A DNA stretch of 64,000 nucleotides from Pseudoxanthomonas sp. Root65 (GCF_001427635.1 NZ_LMHA01000002.1:124001-188000); one strand, 5' to 3'. Positions 24,262 to 33,403 are shown, counted from the first letter of the stretch. Made by a program: numbers and translations. The notes: a model not told the origin generated them from the letters alone.

Positions 24262-25332
24262 ATGAGCCGACCGTCCAAGCCGGACAACGAAGAAGCCCGT
24301 CTCGCCGCGCTGCGCAGCTTCGACATCCTCGACAGCGAACCCGAACGGGCATTCGACGACCTGGTGCGCATCGCCGCCGGCATCTGCGGCGTGCCGATGG
24401 CGGCGGTCACCCTGATCGACCGCGACCGCCAATGGTTCAAGGCGCAGGTGGGCATGGAAAGCCCGGATCCCTCGCTGGACACCTCGTTCTGCGCGCACAC
24501 GGTGCTCGATCCGACGACGGCGACCGTCGTGCCCGATGCGACCCGCGACCACCGCTTCGCCGACAACCCGCTGGTGGCCACGGCCAACGGCATCCGCTTC
24601 TATGCGGGTGCGCCGCTGGTGACGCAGGATGGCTTCGCGCTGGGGGCGTTGTGCGTGGTGGACGACAAGCCGCATGAGCTTGCGCCGTTCCAGCTGCAGG
24701 CCCTGGACGCCTTGTCGCGGCAGATCGTGCAGTTGCTGGAGCTGCGCCGCGTGAGCAAGCAGCTGCGCCACCAGTTGCACGAACGCGCGTGGTACGAGCA
24801 GCAGATGCAGCACTACCAGGACCAGTTGGAGCAGCAGAACGCCGATCTGTCGGAACAGACGAAGACTGATCCGTTGACCGGCCTGCCGAACCGCCGTGCC
24901 TTCACCGCCGCGCTCGACGCCGCCCTGCGGAAGGCGTCGCAAAGCGGTGATCCGCTCGCCGTCGCGGTGCTCGACGTCGACCACTTCAAGACCGTCAACG
25001 ATATCCATGGGCACGACGAAGGCGATCGCGTGCTGGTCGCGCTCGCGGACATGCTCAAATCGCAGGCCGCCGGCCGCGGGCTGGCGGCGCGCCATGGCGG
25101 TGAGGAGTTCGTCATCCTGATGCCGGGCGCCTCGCTGGAGGAGGCCCGCCTGCAGTGCGAATTCATGCGCCAGAGCGTGGGACTGCTGCCGATCGGCCTG
25201 CCGGTGTCGGTCAGCATCGGGCTGGCGGCGCGCGGACGCGACGATACGGCGGAGACCCTGTTCCGACGCGCGGACCAGGCGCTGTACGAGGCCAAGCGCG
25301 GCGGCCGGGACCGCGTGGTCGCCGCCGCCTGA
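24262..25332 (+). CDS. soluble GAF-GGDEF diguanylate cyclase
   Basis: The 356-residue protein has no membrane helices. A GAF domain (residues about 20-165: RLAALRSFDILDSEPERAFDDLVRIAA, then SFCAHTVLD and YAGAPLVTQDGFALGALCVVD) is joined by a coiled coil (HERAWYEQQMQHYQDQLEQQN) to a GGDEF domain with an intact ARHGGEEFVIL loop. No RxxD inhibitory site precedes the loop, so product inhibition is not expected there. It likely makes c-di-GMP under control of a small ligand or redox signal bound by GAF. ATG 24262 is used because GAF proteins of this type open just before this segment; GTG 24181 would add 27 unlikely residues. Confidence 0.9.
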   Translation: MSRPSKPDNEEARLAALRSFDILDSEPERAFDDLVRIAAGICGVPMAAVTLIDRDRQWFKAQVGMESPDPSLDTSFCAHTVLDPTTATVVPDATRDHRFADNPLVATANGIRFYAGAPLVTQDGFALGALCVVDDKPHELAPFQLQALDALSRQIVQLLELRRVSKQLRHQLHERAWYEQQMQHYQDQLEQQNADLSEQTKTDPLTGLPNRRAFTAALDAALRKASQSGDPLAVAVLDVDHFKTVNDIHGHDEGDRVLVALADMLKSQAAGRGLAARHGGEEFVILMPGASLEEARLQCEFMRQSVGLLPIGLPVSVSIGLAARGRDDTAETLFRRADQALYEAKRGGRDRVVAAA

Positions 25333-25333
25333 C

Positions 25334-25347
25334 TTGATCCCGATCAA
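25334..25347 (+). promoter_or_regulatory. perfect FNR/Anr box before uspA
   Basis: TTGAT-CCCG-ATCAA matches the FNR/Anr consensus TTGAT-N4-ATCAA exactly. Its centre (25340.5) is 85 nt before ATG 25426. If it activates from -41.5, transcription would start near 25382, leaving room for a leader with the visible ribosome site. An identical box precedes cyoA at 39125. Confidence 0.75.
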
Positions 25348-25425
25348 TGCGCACCGCCACCGGCGGGCGCATGCTCGGCGTGTCGGCGGCGCATCGTGTG
25401 TCCGCCCAGCACGCGGAGCACGACG

Positions 25426-25848
25426 ATGAAGATCCTGTTGGCCGTGGATGGAAGCGAGATCGGGCTGGCCGCCGTGCGGCACCTGGTCGAGTTCGGCAAG
25501 TCGCTGGCGGAGACGCCCACCTTCACCCTGCTGTATGTCGATCCGCCCCTGCTGCGTTCGGTCGCACTGGAACTGGGCAGCGACGGCGTGGAGCGTTACC
25601 ACGCCGAGAACGGCGTCTATGCCATGAAGAAGGCGCGCACCGCCCTCAAGCGCGCGCAGCTGCCGTTCGCGGAGAAGATCGTGGTGGGCGAGCCTGCCGA
25701 AAGCATCGTCAAGCAGGCCAAGGCGGCGAAGGCCGATCTGATCGTCGTCGGCACGCATGGCCGTGGCGCGCTGAAGCAGTTGTTCGTCGGCTCGGTCGCG
25801 CTGAAGGTCATCGCGTTGAGCCCCGTGCCGGTGCTGGTCGCGCGCTGA
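25426..25848 (+). CDS. universal stress protein UspA family
   Basis: The 140-residue protein is a single Usp domain: MKILLAVDGSEIGLAAVRHL at the start and the ATP-binding GTHGRGALKQLFVGSVALKVIALSPVPVLVAR at the end, with the G-2x-G-9x-G-S/T spacing of nucleotide-binding members. Such proteins aid survival under starvation and low oxygen. CGGAG precedes the ATG. The perfect FNR/Anr box upstream suggests induction when oxygen is scarce. It converges on the DUF1176 gene with only 12 nt between stops. Confidence 0.92.
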   Translation: MKILLAVDGSEIGLAAVRHLVEFGKSLAETPTFTLLYVDPPLLRSVALELGSDGVERYHAENGVYAMKKARTALKRAQLPFAEKIVVGEPAESIVKQAKAAKADLIVVGTHGRGALKQLFVGSVALKVIALSPVPVLVAR

Positions 25849-25860
25849 ACCGGGTGCGGC

Positions 25861-26910
25861 TCAGTCGCCGCGGCTGCGCCACAGCGCCGGCCATTCGCCG
25901 GGTGCGCCGCCGCGGCAGCGGTCGAGCAGGTGAAAGCGCTGCAGCCGGAAATCGCGGCCGTCGTAGGTCCATGACGCGCTCTCGCCACAGTCGGCGATGC
26001 CGCGCCCCTTCGCCATGTGCGACAGGTGGCCGGCACTGAAATCGACGTTGGTGAAGGCGTCCACCACCCGGCGCTCGCCCTCGACCTGCACCGGCAACGG
26101 CAGGCGCAGGCGCACGGCCTTGCCGCTGCCGTCGCGGCGCGTGCGGAACAGCAGGCTGGACGACTGGTAGGCACCGCGCCAGCACTCCAGCATCACCAGC
26201 GCCTCGTCCCCATCGAGGGCGCCGGCGGCATCGAACGCCTCCGCCGCGTCGACGAAGCAGTCCTCGCGCGCTACCTCGGGCGCTGCCTGCAGGCGGACGC
26301 GCGCGATCAGAGCCTGTGCCTCGTCCTCGCCCAGCGAGGGTGCGGGCACCGGCGGTACGGGCGCCGGCAACACGGGAGCCGCAGGCACGCGTGCGGCCGG
26401 CAGCGGACCGCGCCGGCGCAGGGCCGTGACCGTATCCAGCCGGCCCTGGGTTTCGTCGATCAGCAGCAGCGCCGCCGAGAGGCCGGACAGCGAGGCCGTG
26501 GGTGCGTCCTCGCCCGCGCCGGCCTGCAAGTGCGCCCCGTTGCGGATGGCATCGAGGAAGGCGCGAACCTGCGCACCATCGCGGCCGATCGACTGCACGC
26601 CCTCACCGGGCCGCACCAGCGCGGCGGCCGCGAACCGCCCACCGTCCAGGCGCAGGCCGCGCGGATCCACCGGCGCGTCGGATTCCAGCGTCAGGACGGG
26701 TTCGGCGGTCGGCCCGCCTTCCAGCACCAATCGGAGCACGAGTTGCGGATAGGCGTCCTGCATGCCGATCGCCTCGCACCGCGCACCGTTGTCGCAGGCC
26801 ACCACCCAGTCGCCGAACGTGCGGTACACCGGCGTGGCCGCGGCGCACGCCAACGGCAGTGCGAGCGTTAAGAGGGCGACGGACGGGAACAGGGCGAGGC
26901 GTGGTTTCAT
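25861..26910 (-). CDS. DUF1176 family exported protein
   Basis: The 349-residue protein starts with a Sec signal peptide (MKPRLALFPSVALLTLALPLACAAA) followed by the DUF1176 opening VYRTFGDWVVACDNGARCEA. The rest alternates sheet-like segments with a Pro-rich linker near residue 175 and carries cysteines likely in disulfides (REDCFVD, LECWRGA, DCGE, DRCRG). DUF1176 proteins are periplasmic and of unknown function. Its ATG overlaps the stop of the EamA transporter gene (ATGA), so the two are translationally coupled. Confidence 0.85.
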   Translation of the reverse strand: MKPRLALFPSVALLTLALPLACAAATPVYRTFGDWVVACDNGARCEAIGMQDAYPQLVLRLVLEGGPTAEPVLTLESDAPVDPRGLRLDGGRFAAAALVRPGEGVQSIGRDGAQVRAFLDAIRNGAHLQAGAGEDAPTASLSGLSAALLLIDETQGRLDTVTALRRRGPLPAARVPAAPVLPAPVPPVPAPSLGEDEAQALIARVRLQAAPEVAREDCFVDAAEAFDAAGALDGDEALVMLECWRGAYQSSSLLFRTRRDGSGKAVRLRLPLPVQVEGERRVVDAFTNVDFSAGHLSHMAKGRGIADCGESASWTYDGRDFRLQRFHLLDRCRGGAPGEWPALWRSRGD

Positions 26911-27854
26911 TCGACGACGTTCTTGGCCTCGGAGGTGCCCAGGATCTCCGGGTGCTCGATGCGCTTCGGCCGTTGCACCAGCGGATGCAGGAACACCGCG
27001 GCGAGGATGATGCCGACGCCCAGGTAGAACAGCGGCGTGAGTTCGCGCTGCTCGCCCAGCAGCACGATGGCCAGCACGATGGCGTAGACCGGTTCCAGGT
27101 TGGTCACCAGTTGCACGCCGTAGGCGCTGAGGTGCTTCAGCGCGACCAGCGACAGCGCGAACGGCAGCAGCGTGCAGGCCAGCGACAGCACCACCAGCAG
27201 CGCGCCGTCCTTCAGCCCCGGCAGCACGAACAGGTCGCCGGCGAAGGCCGGGAACAGCATCGGCATCACCGGCGCGAGGAGGGTCAGCAGGAGCGTGCCC
27301 GCGCCGAGTTCCAGGCCGGTGATCGTCAGCGGTTCGCCATGGTCGATCAGGCGCTTGTTGAGCGGGCCGAACACCGCCACCAGCAGCGCCGACAGCGCGC
27401 CCACCAGCACGCCCAGCCGCATGCCATCGGGAATGCCACCGACCACCAGCGCCACGCCCGGCAGCACGGCGACCCCGAACAGCAGTTCGCGCCAGGAGAA
27501 CGGCCGCCGCGTCAGCCACGGTTCGATCACCGAGGTGAAGGCGGGCGCCAGCGCGATGCAGGTCACCGCGACCGAAGCATTGGACAGTTTGATGGCGCCG
27601 TAGAAGGTCAGCCAGTGCAGCGCCACGATCACGCCGATGCCGCAGTAGGCCAGCACCAGCTTCGGCGACATCGCGCGCAGGCCGCGCCAGACCCGCGGCA
27701 GGAAGGCCAGCGCCACCACCACGATCAGCATGCGCCACCACACCAGCGGCAACGCCGACAGGCTGATCAGCTTGCCCAGGATCGGAGTGAAACCCCACAG
27801 CAGCACGCACAGGTGGATCTGCAGCTGGGCCTTGGCGGTCGGGGTCATCGGCAT
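26907..27854 (-). CDS. EamA/DMT family transporter
   Basis: The protein has 315 residues with ten hydrophobic helices in two five-helix EamA repeats, the first beginning IHLCVLLWGFTPILGKLI and the second near GALSALLVAVFGPLNKRLI. Drug/metabolite superfamily proteins export small metabolites, often amino acids or nucleosides; the substrate is unknown. ATG 27854 is chosen because GACAAT, a good -10 box, ends 7 nt before it; ATGs at 27863 and 27848 are alternatives. It is translationally coupled to the DUF1176 gene. Confidence 0.88.
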   Translation of the reverse strand: MPMTPTAKAQLQIHLCVLLWGFTPILGKLISLSALPLVWWRMLIVVVALAFLPRVWRGLRAMSPKLVLAYCGIGVIVALHWLTFYGAIKLSNASVAVTCIALAPAFTSVIEPWLTRRPFSWRELLFGVAVLPGVALVVGGIPDGMRLGVLVGALSALLVAVFGPLNKRLIDHGEPLTITGLELGAGTLLLTLLAPVMPMLFPAFAGDLFVLPGLKDGALLVVLSLACTLLPFALSLVALKHLSAYGVQLVTNLEPVYAIVLAIVLLGEQRELTPLFYLGVGIILAAVFLHPLVQRPKRIEHPEILGTSEAKNVVE

Positions 27855-27960
27855 GGGGCGCATTGTCGCCGAAGCGTCGCACCGCCGCGATGGGACCACT
27901 CCCGACCACGCGGCCATCGTGGCAAGCTGGCGCCACTGCCGCATGCCCGGGGATGCCACG

Positions 27961-28617
27961 ATGCCGTCCACACCTCTGTCCAGCGGACCCCGAGCCGTCG
28001 CCGCGCTGGTCGCTGCGTTGGCGCTGTCGGCCCTGGTGCTGCAATACGTGCTGATTCTTCAGCTGACCCGCGACAACGTCGGCATGGCGCTGGGCACGGT
28101 GCGGTTCTTCAGCTACTTCACCATCCTCAGCAACATCGCCGTGGCGCTGGTCGCCTTCACCGCCGCCGCCGGCAGGACGGGTTTCCTTGCGCAGGCCCGC
28201 GTGCGTGGTGCGGTCGCGTTGTACATCGGCGTCACCGGCAGCATCTACTTCTTCATCCTGCGCCACCTGTGGCAGCCGCAGGGCGCGCAATGGTGGGCCG
28301 ATACCGGCCTGCACTACGCGGTGCCGCTGGCGTACTGGGCGTGGTGGCTGGCGTTCGCGCCGCATGGCGGCTTGCGTTGGCGCCACGTCGCCGGCTGGTT
28401 GCTGTTCCCGCTCGCCTACGTGGCCTGGGTGTTCGTGCGTGGGGCGTGGCTGGGCGAGTACCCGTATCCCTTCATCGATGTCGGCCAGTTGGGCTGGTCG
28501 CAGGTCGGGCTCAATGCGCTGGGCGTCATGGCGGTGTTCGTGGTGATGGGGTTTGTCATCGTGGGTGTGGACCGCATCTTCGGCCGCCGCCGCGCCTCGT
28601 CTGTGGGAGCGACGTGA
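27961..28617 (+). CDS. Pr6Pr family membrane protein
   Basis: The 218-residue protein has six to seven helices and the Pr6Pr pattern: VRFFSYFTILSNIAVALVAF, then LYIGVTGSIYFFILRHLWQPQG, LHYAVPLAYWAWWLAF and YPYPFIDVGQLGWSQVGLNALGV. This family is predicted to be a membrane enzyme or transporter of unknown role. The last six residues (SSVGAT) and the stop codon fall in a dispersed repeat (28603-28624), so the native C-terminus may once have been different. It is divergent from the EamA gene. Confidence 0.8.
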   Translation: MPSTPLSSGPRAVAALVAALALSALVLQYVLILQLTRDNVGMALGTVRFFSYFTILSNIAVALVAFTAAAGRTGFLAQARVRGAVALYIGVTGSIYFFILRHLWQPQGAQWWADTGLHYAVPLAYWAWWLAFAPHGGLRWRHVAGWLLFPLAYVAWVFVRGAWLGEYPYPFIDVGQLGWSQVGLNALGVMAVFVVMGFVIVGVDRIFGRRRASSVGAT

Positions 28618-28729
28618 GTCGCGATCGCACGCCCTGCCGTTCCGGTAGCGCCGCCTCAGGCGCAGTCGTTGCGAAGCCAGGCGCGTCTCGCCATGGCGGA
28701 CCCACGTTCGCGACTCACGTCGCTCCCAC
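28603..28729. repeat. inverted pair of GGGAGCGACGT repeats (family A, copy 1)
   Basis: The 22-bp arm at 28603-28624 (GTGGGAGCGACGTGAGTC then GCGA) is matched exactly, inverted, at 28708-28729, with 83 nt between. The left arm contains the TGA stop of the Pr6Pr gene at 28615-28617. The form is that of REP/REPIN elements. Copies 2 and 3 lie at 36637 and 48893. Confidence 0.85.
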
Positions 28730-28816
28730 GACGATGCCTGTCGCGACAGCTGGACGGCCACAGAGTGGCATGCGATGTCTGCGCGCCGCGCAGGTGCCTG
28801 CCCGGAGGATCACCGC

Positions 28817-30118
28817 ATGACCGCCGGAGGCACATCCCCTTCGATCCACCGTCCCTTCGACCGTCGCGATGCGAGAACGCTGGGGCTGTCCGCGCTCGGT
28901 GGCGCGCTGGAGTTCTACGACTTCGTCGTGTTCGTGTTCTTCGTCAAGGCGCTCGGTGCGCTGTTCTTTCCGCCCGGGACCGAGCCGTGGCTGGCGCAGC
29001 TGCAGGTGTACGGCATCTTCGCCGCCGGTTACGTGGCACGGCCGCTGGGCGGCATCGTGATGGCGCATTTCGGTGACCGGCTGGGGCGCAAGCGGATGTT
29101 CACGCTCAGCGTTTTCATGATGTCGGTGCCCACCCTGCTGATCGGCCTGCTGCCCACCCATGCGCAGGTCGGTGCGCTGGCGCCGCTGCTGTTGCTGGCC
29201 ATGCGGCTGGTGCAGGGCATCGCGGTGGGCGGCGAGGTGCCGGGTGCGTGGGTGTTCGTGGCCGAACACGTGCCGCGGCATCGCGTCGGTATCGCCTGCG
29301 CCACGCTGACGGCGGGGCTCACCGCCGGCATCCTGATCGGCTCGCTGCTGGCAGCGTGGATCAACGCGCATTACACGACGGAGGAAGTACAGGCGGGGAT
29401 CTGGCGCGCGCCGTTCCTGCTCGGCGGCGTGTTCGGTTTCGTCGCGGTGTGGCTGCGTCGTTGGCTGGAGGAAACGCCGGTGTTCGTCGAGATGCGCGAG
29501 CGCAAACAGCTGGCGCGACAGTTGCCGGTGAAGCAGGTCCTGGCCGCGCACCGCCCCGCGGTGGTGCTGTCGATGCTGGCCTCATGGCAGCTGACCGCGG
29601 CCATCGTGGTGATCGTGCTGCTGACGCCAACGCTGGTGCAGACGGGGTTCGGCATCGACGCCGCCACGGCCTTCCGTGGCAACAGCCTGGCAACGCTGGC
29701 GTTGGTGTTCGGCTGCCTGGCGGCGGGCTGGGCGGTGGATCGGATCGGCGTGGGTCTAGCGCTGCTGCTGGGCTCGCTGGGCCTGGGGATGGCGGCATAC
29801 GCCCTGTATGGCGCGCTGGCGTCGGGGCATCACGATCATTTCGTCGCCTGGTACGCGCTGGCCGGCTTCTGCTGTGGCGTGACCGGCGTGACGCCGGCGC
29901 TGATGGTCGCGGCATTCCCGCCCGAGGTGCGCTTCTCCGGCCTGTCGTTCTCGTACAACGTCGCGTACGCGGTATTCGGCGGCATGACGCCGCCGCTGAT
30001 CGCCTGGCTGTCGGCATCGTGGGGCCGGATGGCGCCGGCACACTATGTCGCCTTCACCTGCCTGATCGGCGTGAGTGCAGCGGCCTACGTTCTGCTCAAG
30101 CGGCCGCTGCGGTACTGA
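28817..30118 (+). CDS. MFS transporter, metabolite:H+ symporter type
   Basis: The 433-residue protein has twelve hydrophobic helices and the signature loops of the metabolite-H+ symporter group: ALGGALEFYDFVVFVFFVKALG in helix 1 and FGDRLGRKRMFTLSVFMMS after helix 2, with RLVQGIAVGGEVPGAWVF in helix 4. Members of this group carry dicarboxylates, betaine or aromatic acids; the substrate cannot be named. GGAGG precedes ATG 28817. It lies 9 nt short of the convergent DUF72 gene. Confidence 0.88.
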   Translation: MTAGGTSPSIHRPFDRRDARTLGLSALGGALEFYDFVVFVFFVKALGALFFPPGTEPWLAQLQVYGIFAAGYVARPLGGIVMAHFGDRLGRKRMFTLSVFMMSVPTLLIGLLPTHAQVGALAPLLLLAMRLVQGIAVGGEVPGAWVFVAEHVPRHRVGIACATLTAGLTAGILIGSLLAAWINAHYTTEEVQAGIWRAPFLLGGVFGFVAVWLRRWLEETPVFVEMRERKQLARQLPVKQVLAAHRPAVVLSMLASWQLTAAIVVIVLLTPTLVQTGFGIDAATAFRGNSLATLALVFGCLAAGWAVDRIGVGLALLLGSLGLGMAAYALYGALASGHHDHFVAWYALAGFCCGVTGVTPALMVAAFPPEVRFSGLSFSYNVAYAVFGGMTPPLIAWLSASWGRMAPAHYVAFTCLIGVSAAAYVLLKRPLRY

Positions 30119-30127
30119 CGGCGGAGA

Positions 30128-30952
30128 TCATCCGCCCAACCGGCGGATCAGCTCCATTGCCGCGGCAGGATTGCGTTCCTTGGCGCTGCTGATGAAGTAG
30201 ACGAAGACGTCCCGCCGCGGCAGCGCCGGCGCGGGTTCGCCCACGTGCGGCAGCGCGGCGATGTCCTCGCCCCGCGACCACGCACGTGCACGCTCGGCCC
30301 ACAGCGCCAGGTCCTTCGGCGGGTAGCCGGTGTCGATGGGCTGCGAACGCATCAGCCGCGCGTAGACGAAGTCGGCGGTGAGGTCGGCGAAGGAGGGATA
30401 CTCCGTGGAATCGGTGAACACGGTGGCGACCTGGTGGCGGCGCGCGAGATCGACCAGACCGGCATCCACCGCCGCCGGATCGCGTACCTCCAGCGCGTGC
30501 CGCAACGGCCGTCCGTCGATCTCGCGCGGCAGCAGCGACAGGAAGGCGTCCAGTTCCTCCGCATCGACGCGGCGCCCCGCCTCGAACTGCCAGACCAGCG
30601 GCCCCAGCCGCGCGCCGAGCTCGGCGATGCCGCCGACGAAGTCCTCCACCTGCGCCTGCGTCGAGGCCAGCGAGCGCGACTGCATGATGCGCTTGGGTGC
30701 CTTGGCCGAAAATACGAAGCCGTCCGGCGTCTGGTCGCGCCAGCTTGCGTAGGTGGCCGGCTTCTGCGCGCCGTAATAGGTGCCGTTGATCTCGATGGCG
30801 GTCAGCTGGCGGCTGGCGAATTCCAGCTCGCGCCGTTGCACCAGGCCGGCAGGATAGAAGTTGGTGCGCCAGGGCGCGTAGGTCCAGCCGCCGATGCCGA
30901 CGCGGATGCCGGCGGTTGCGGTGGGCGGTGCGGCAGCGAAGAGATCGTCCAT
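30128..30952 (-). CDS. DUF72 family TIM-barrel protein
   Basis: The 274-residue protein matches DUF72 (YecE-like): [19 protein letters not shown] at the start, [38 protein letters not shown], then LVWQFEAG and a YARLMRSQ segment. The fold is a TIM barrel of unknown function. ATG 30952 is preferred because TATGCT, a -10-like box, ends 7 nt before it, suggesting a leaderless message; ATG 30964 would overlap that box. It is divergent from rraA. Confidence 0.82.
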   Translation of the reverse strand: MDDLFAAAPPTATAGIRVGIGGWTYAPWRTNFYPAGLVQRRELEFASRQLTAIEINGTYYGAQKPATYASWRDQTPDGFVFSAKAPKRIMQSRSLASTQAQVEDFVGGIAELGARLGPLVWQFEAGRRVDAEELDAFLSLLPREIDGRPLRHALEVRDPAAVDAGLVDLARRHQVATVFTDSTEYPSFADLTADFVYARLMRSQPIDTGYPPKDLALWAERARAWSRGEDIAALPHVGEPAPALPRRDVFVYFISSAKERNPAAAMELIRRLGG

Positions 30953-31025
30953 GCCCGCAAGCATAGCCCGGTGCCTGTCGCGCCCGCGTTACCATGCGGT
31001 CAACCCGCGCCCTCGGAGATGCCGC

Positions 31026-31502
31026 ATGTCCTGGACCACGCCCGACCTGTGCGACCAGTTTCCCGACGTGCAGGTGGCCGAGCCGGTGTTCCGCAGCTTC
31101 GGCGGCCAGTCGCGCTTCGCCGGCCGGGCAGTGACGGTGAAATGCCTCAACGACAACTCGCGCGTGCGCGAACTGGCCGCCACGCCGGGCGAAGGGCAGG
31201 TCATCGTGGTCGACGGTGGCGGTTCGCTGCGGCGCGCGTTGCTGGGCGACCAGATCGCGGCGAACGCGGTGACGCACGGCTGGGCCGGTTTCCTGATCTT
31301 CGGCTGCGTGCGCGATGTGGAGGCGCTGGCCGTCCTGCCGCTTGGCGTGCAGGCCCTGGCCTCGCATCCGATGAAGACCGAGAAGCGCGGCCTGGGCGAG
31401 GTCGATGTGCCGGTGGCGTTCGCGGGCGTCTCGGTCACCCCGGGCGACTGGATCTATGCCGATGCCAACGGCGTGATCGTGGCGAACACGCCGCTTCTGT
31501 AG
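31026..31502 (+). CDS. rraA: ribonuclease E activity regulator RraA
   Basis: The 158-residue protein aligns throughout with RraA: SELCD-like start [28 protein letters not shown]-type segment, [15 protein letters not shown], then [16 protein letters not shown] and [13 protein letters not shown]. RraA forms a trimer that binds RNase E and inhibits RNA decay; related proteins are 4-hydroxy-4-methyl-2-oxoglutarate aldolases, but the match here is to the regulator. CGGAG stands before the ATG. Its TAG stop codon is the second to fourth base of a family B repeat that begins at 31499. Confidence 0.88.
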   Translation: MSWTTPDLCDQFPDVQVAEPVFRSFGGQSRFAGRAVTVKCLNDNSRVRELAATPGEGQVIVVDGGGSLRRALLGDQIAANAVTHGWAGFLIFGCVRDVEALAVLPLGVQALASHPMKTEKRGLGEVDVPVAFAGVSVTPGDWIYADANGVIVANTPLL

Positions 31503-31570
31503 GAGCGCCCTCGGGCGCGATGCTTTTCGATCAATGAGGCAAAAGCATCGCGGGCATGGCCCGCTCCTAC
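31499..31570. repeat. GTAGGAGCG inverted repeat (family B, copy 1)
   Basis: The element opens GTAGGAGCG, contains GCGATGCTTTT and its complement AAAAGCATCGC, and closes CGCTCCTAC, so it can fold as one long hairpin with internal GC arms. The TAG of the rraA stop lies in the first arm. A second copy is at 51691. The form is that of REP-like elements of gammaproteobacteria. Confidence 0.85.
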
Positions 31571-31591
31571 AAACGCCGCGTGCGGCAGTGG

Positions 31592-33403
31592 TTATCGGAT
31601 CGGTTCGTCCAGCATCAGCTGACGGACGAAGCGGACCGGCGGCGCGCCGTAGGACAGCACCTGGTCGTGGTAGGCCTTCAGGTTGAACTGCGCGCCCTGC
31701 TTGGCTTCGGCGGCCTTGCGCAGGTCGAAGTGCTCCTGCACGCCGACGAAGTAGGTGGGCAACTGCGCCGAGGTCAGTTGCGCGCGCGTCCACTTGCCGG
31801 CGGCTTCGCGCTCCTGCTGGAAGGTCTGGCGCACCATCAGGTCCATCGCCTGTTCGCGCGTCCAGCCGTCGACCTGCACGCCCTGGTCGAGGATCGCGTT
31901 GGCGATCGTGCGCAGGTAGAACTTCATCTGCACCAGGTGGAACAGCGGATCGTTGTCCAGGTAACCGGCGTCGGACATCATCTTCTCGGTGTAGACCGCC
32001 CAGCCTTCGGCGAACATGCCCGAGCGCAGCACGGCGCGCAGCGTGGACGGGAACTTGGCCGAGTGCCAGCCTTCCAGGTAATGGCCCGGCGTGCCTTCGT
32101 GGATGCTCAGCAGGTGGATCATCCGGCTGTTGTACTCGCGCAGGAAGGAGTCGACCTGCGTCTGGTCCCACTCTTCCGGGATCGGCGAGACGGCGTAGAA
32201 CGTCTTCAGGTGCTTGTCGAGCGGGCCGGGCGAATCGCAGTAGGCGACGGCGACGCCACGCTGGAACTCCGGCATCTCGATGATCTCGACCGGCGCATCA
32301 GGCAGGGTCACCAGGTCGTGCTTGCGGACGAACTCGGTGGCCTGCGCCAATGCGGCTTCGGCATCCGGCACCACCTTGTCGCGCGCAGGTCGCTCGGCAT
32401 AGGCCAGTTCCAGCGCGGCTTCGATCGCCTTCTGCTGCTCGTCGGCGGTCGGTGCTTCCGGCAGCGCCGGCGCGCCGGGCTTGTCCTTCAGCACGGTGCG
32501 GGCGATGCCGTACATCTCTTCGCGCACGCGCTTGAGCTCGCCTTCGGCGCGCTGCTTGATGTCGGCGCGCGACAGCGACGACAGCAGCGCGAACTGCAGC
32601 TTCTGGTCGTACAGCGCCTGGCCGATGCGGAAGTCGCCCTTGGCGTTGGGCACCAGGGTCTTGTCGAGCCAGGCCTGGTGCTCGGCGACGGCGTTCTTCA
32701 AGCCTTCGATGGCGGCCTGCGCCTGCGCGCGGTCGGCCTCGGGCAGGTCCTTGAGGTTCGGCGTGATGAAGGTCTCGACGATGCTGAGGAGGCCGGCGTT
32801 CTGCTTTGCGACCGTCTCGGCATGCACCTTCGGCACGCGTGCGGGATCGAGGTTTTCGCGCGCCTGCGCCAGCAGCGTGGGGATCTTCTGCATGCGCGCG
32901 GTCGCGGATTTCAGGCGCTCGGGCAGCGGCGCGAACTCGCGCGCCATCAGGCCATAGAGGGCGCCACCGGCCACGTTGTTGTAGACCTGCGGATCCCACG
33001 CCCAGCTCTGCAGCGTCTCGGCGGTCCAGATGTCGTACTGCAGCTGGTTGCGCAGGATGGCGGCGTCGACCTGGTTCTCGCGCGACAGCGCAGCGATGTC
33101 CATCGCGTCCAGTTCGCCCAGGGTCTTCTTGCTGAAGGCCAAGCTCTTCTGGCGACCATCGGCGCTCAGGTCGTCGAGTTCGCCGTCGTACGCGTGTTCG
33201 CCGATCTGCGTGGCGCTGACCGGCGACAGCTGCAGCCAGCCTTCCAGGGCCCGCTTGGACAGCTCGGCGAACGCGGCATCGGCCTTGGCGGTATCCGCGG
33301 CGGTGGCGGCGGCATCCGTACCGGGGGCGACGGTGGGGGCCTCGCTCTTCTGGCAGGCGGTCATCGAAGCCAGCAGGGCGGCGGCGAGCAGGGTCTTGCG
33401 CAT
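31592..33403 (-). CDS. DUF885 family lipoprotein, predicted metallopeptidase
   Basis: The 603-residue protein has a lipoprotein signal (MRKTLLAAALLASMTAC) with Cys17 at the lipobox. The mature part is largely helical and carries the DUF885 metal signature HEGTPGHYLEGW, a variant of HExxxxH, with AEGWAVYTE downstream as a likely third ligand region. DUF885 proteins are regarded as relatives of gluzincin peptidases; the activity is inferred. AGGATC lies before the ATG. It is divergent from the GFA gene. Confidence 0.85.
   Translation of the reverse strand: MRKTLLAAALLASMTACQKSEAPTVAPGTDAAATAADTAKADAAFAELSKRALEGWLQLSPVSATQIGEHAYDGELDDLSADGRQKSLAFSKKTLGELDAMDIAALSRENQVDAAILRNQLQYDIWTAETLQSWAWDPQVYNNVAGGALYGLMAREFAPLPERLKSATARMQKIPTLLAQARENLDPARVPKVHAETVAKQNAGLLSIVETFITPNLKDLPEADRAQAQAAIEGLKNAVAEHQAWLDKTLVPNAKGDFRIGQALYDQKLQFALLSSLSRADIKQRAEGELKRVREEMYGIARTVLKDKPGAPALPEAPTADEQQKAIEAALELAYAERPARDKVVPDAEAALAQATEFVRKHDLVTLPDAPVEIIEMPEFQRGVAVAYCDSPGPLDKHLKTFYAVSPIPEEWDQTQVDSFLREYNSRMIHLLSIHEGTPGHYLEGWHSAKFPSTLRAVLRSGMFAEGWAVYTEKMMSDAGYLDNDPLFHLVQMKFYLRTIANAILDQGVQVDGWTREQAMDLMVRQTFQQEREAAGKWTRAQLTSAQLPTYFVGVQEHFDLRKAAEAKQGAQFNLKAYHDQVLSYGAPPVRFVRQLMLDEPIR

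Noticed and set aside
25861..28761. Single 966-codon minus-strand frame that would fuse DUF1176 to an upstream protein
   Set aside because: The upstream two thirds are opposite or out of frame with the EamA and Pr6Pr genes; DUF1176 has its own signal peptide and ATG at 26910.
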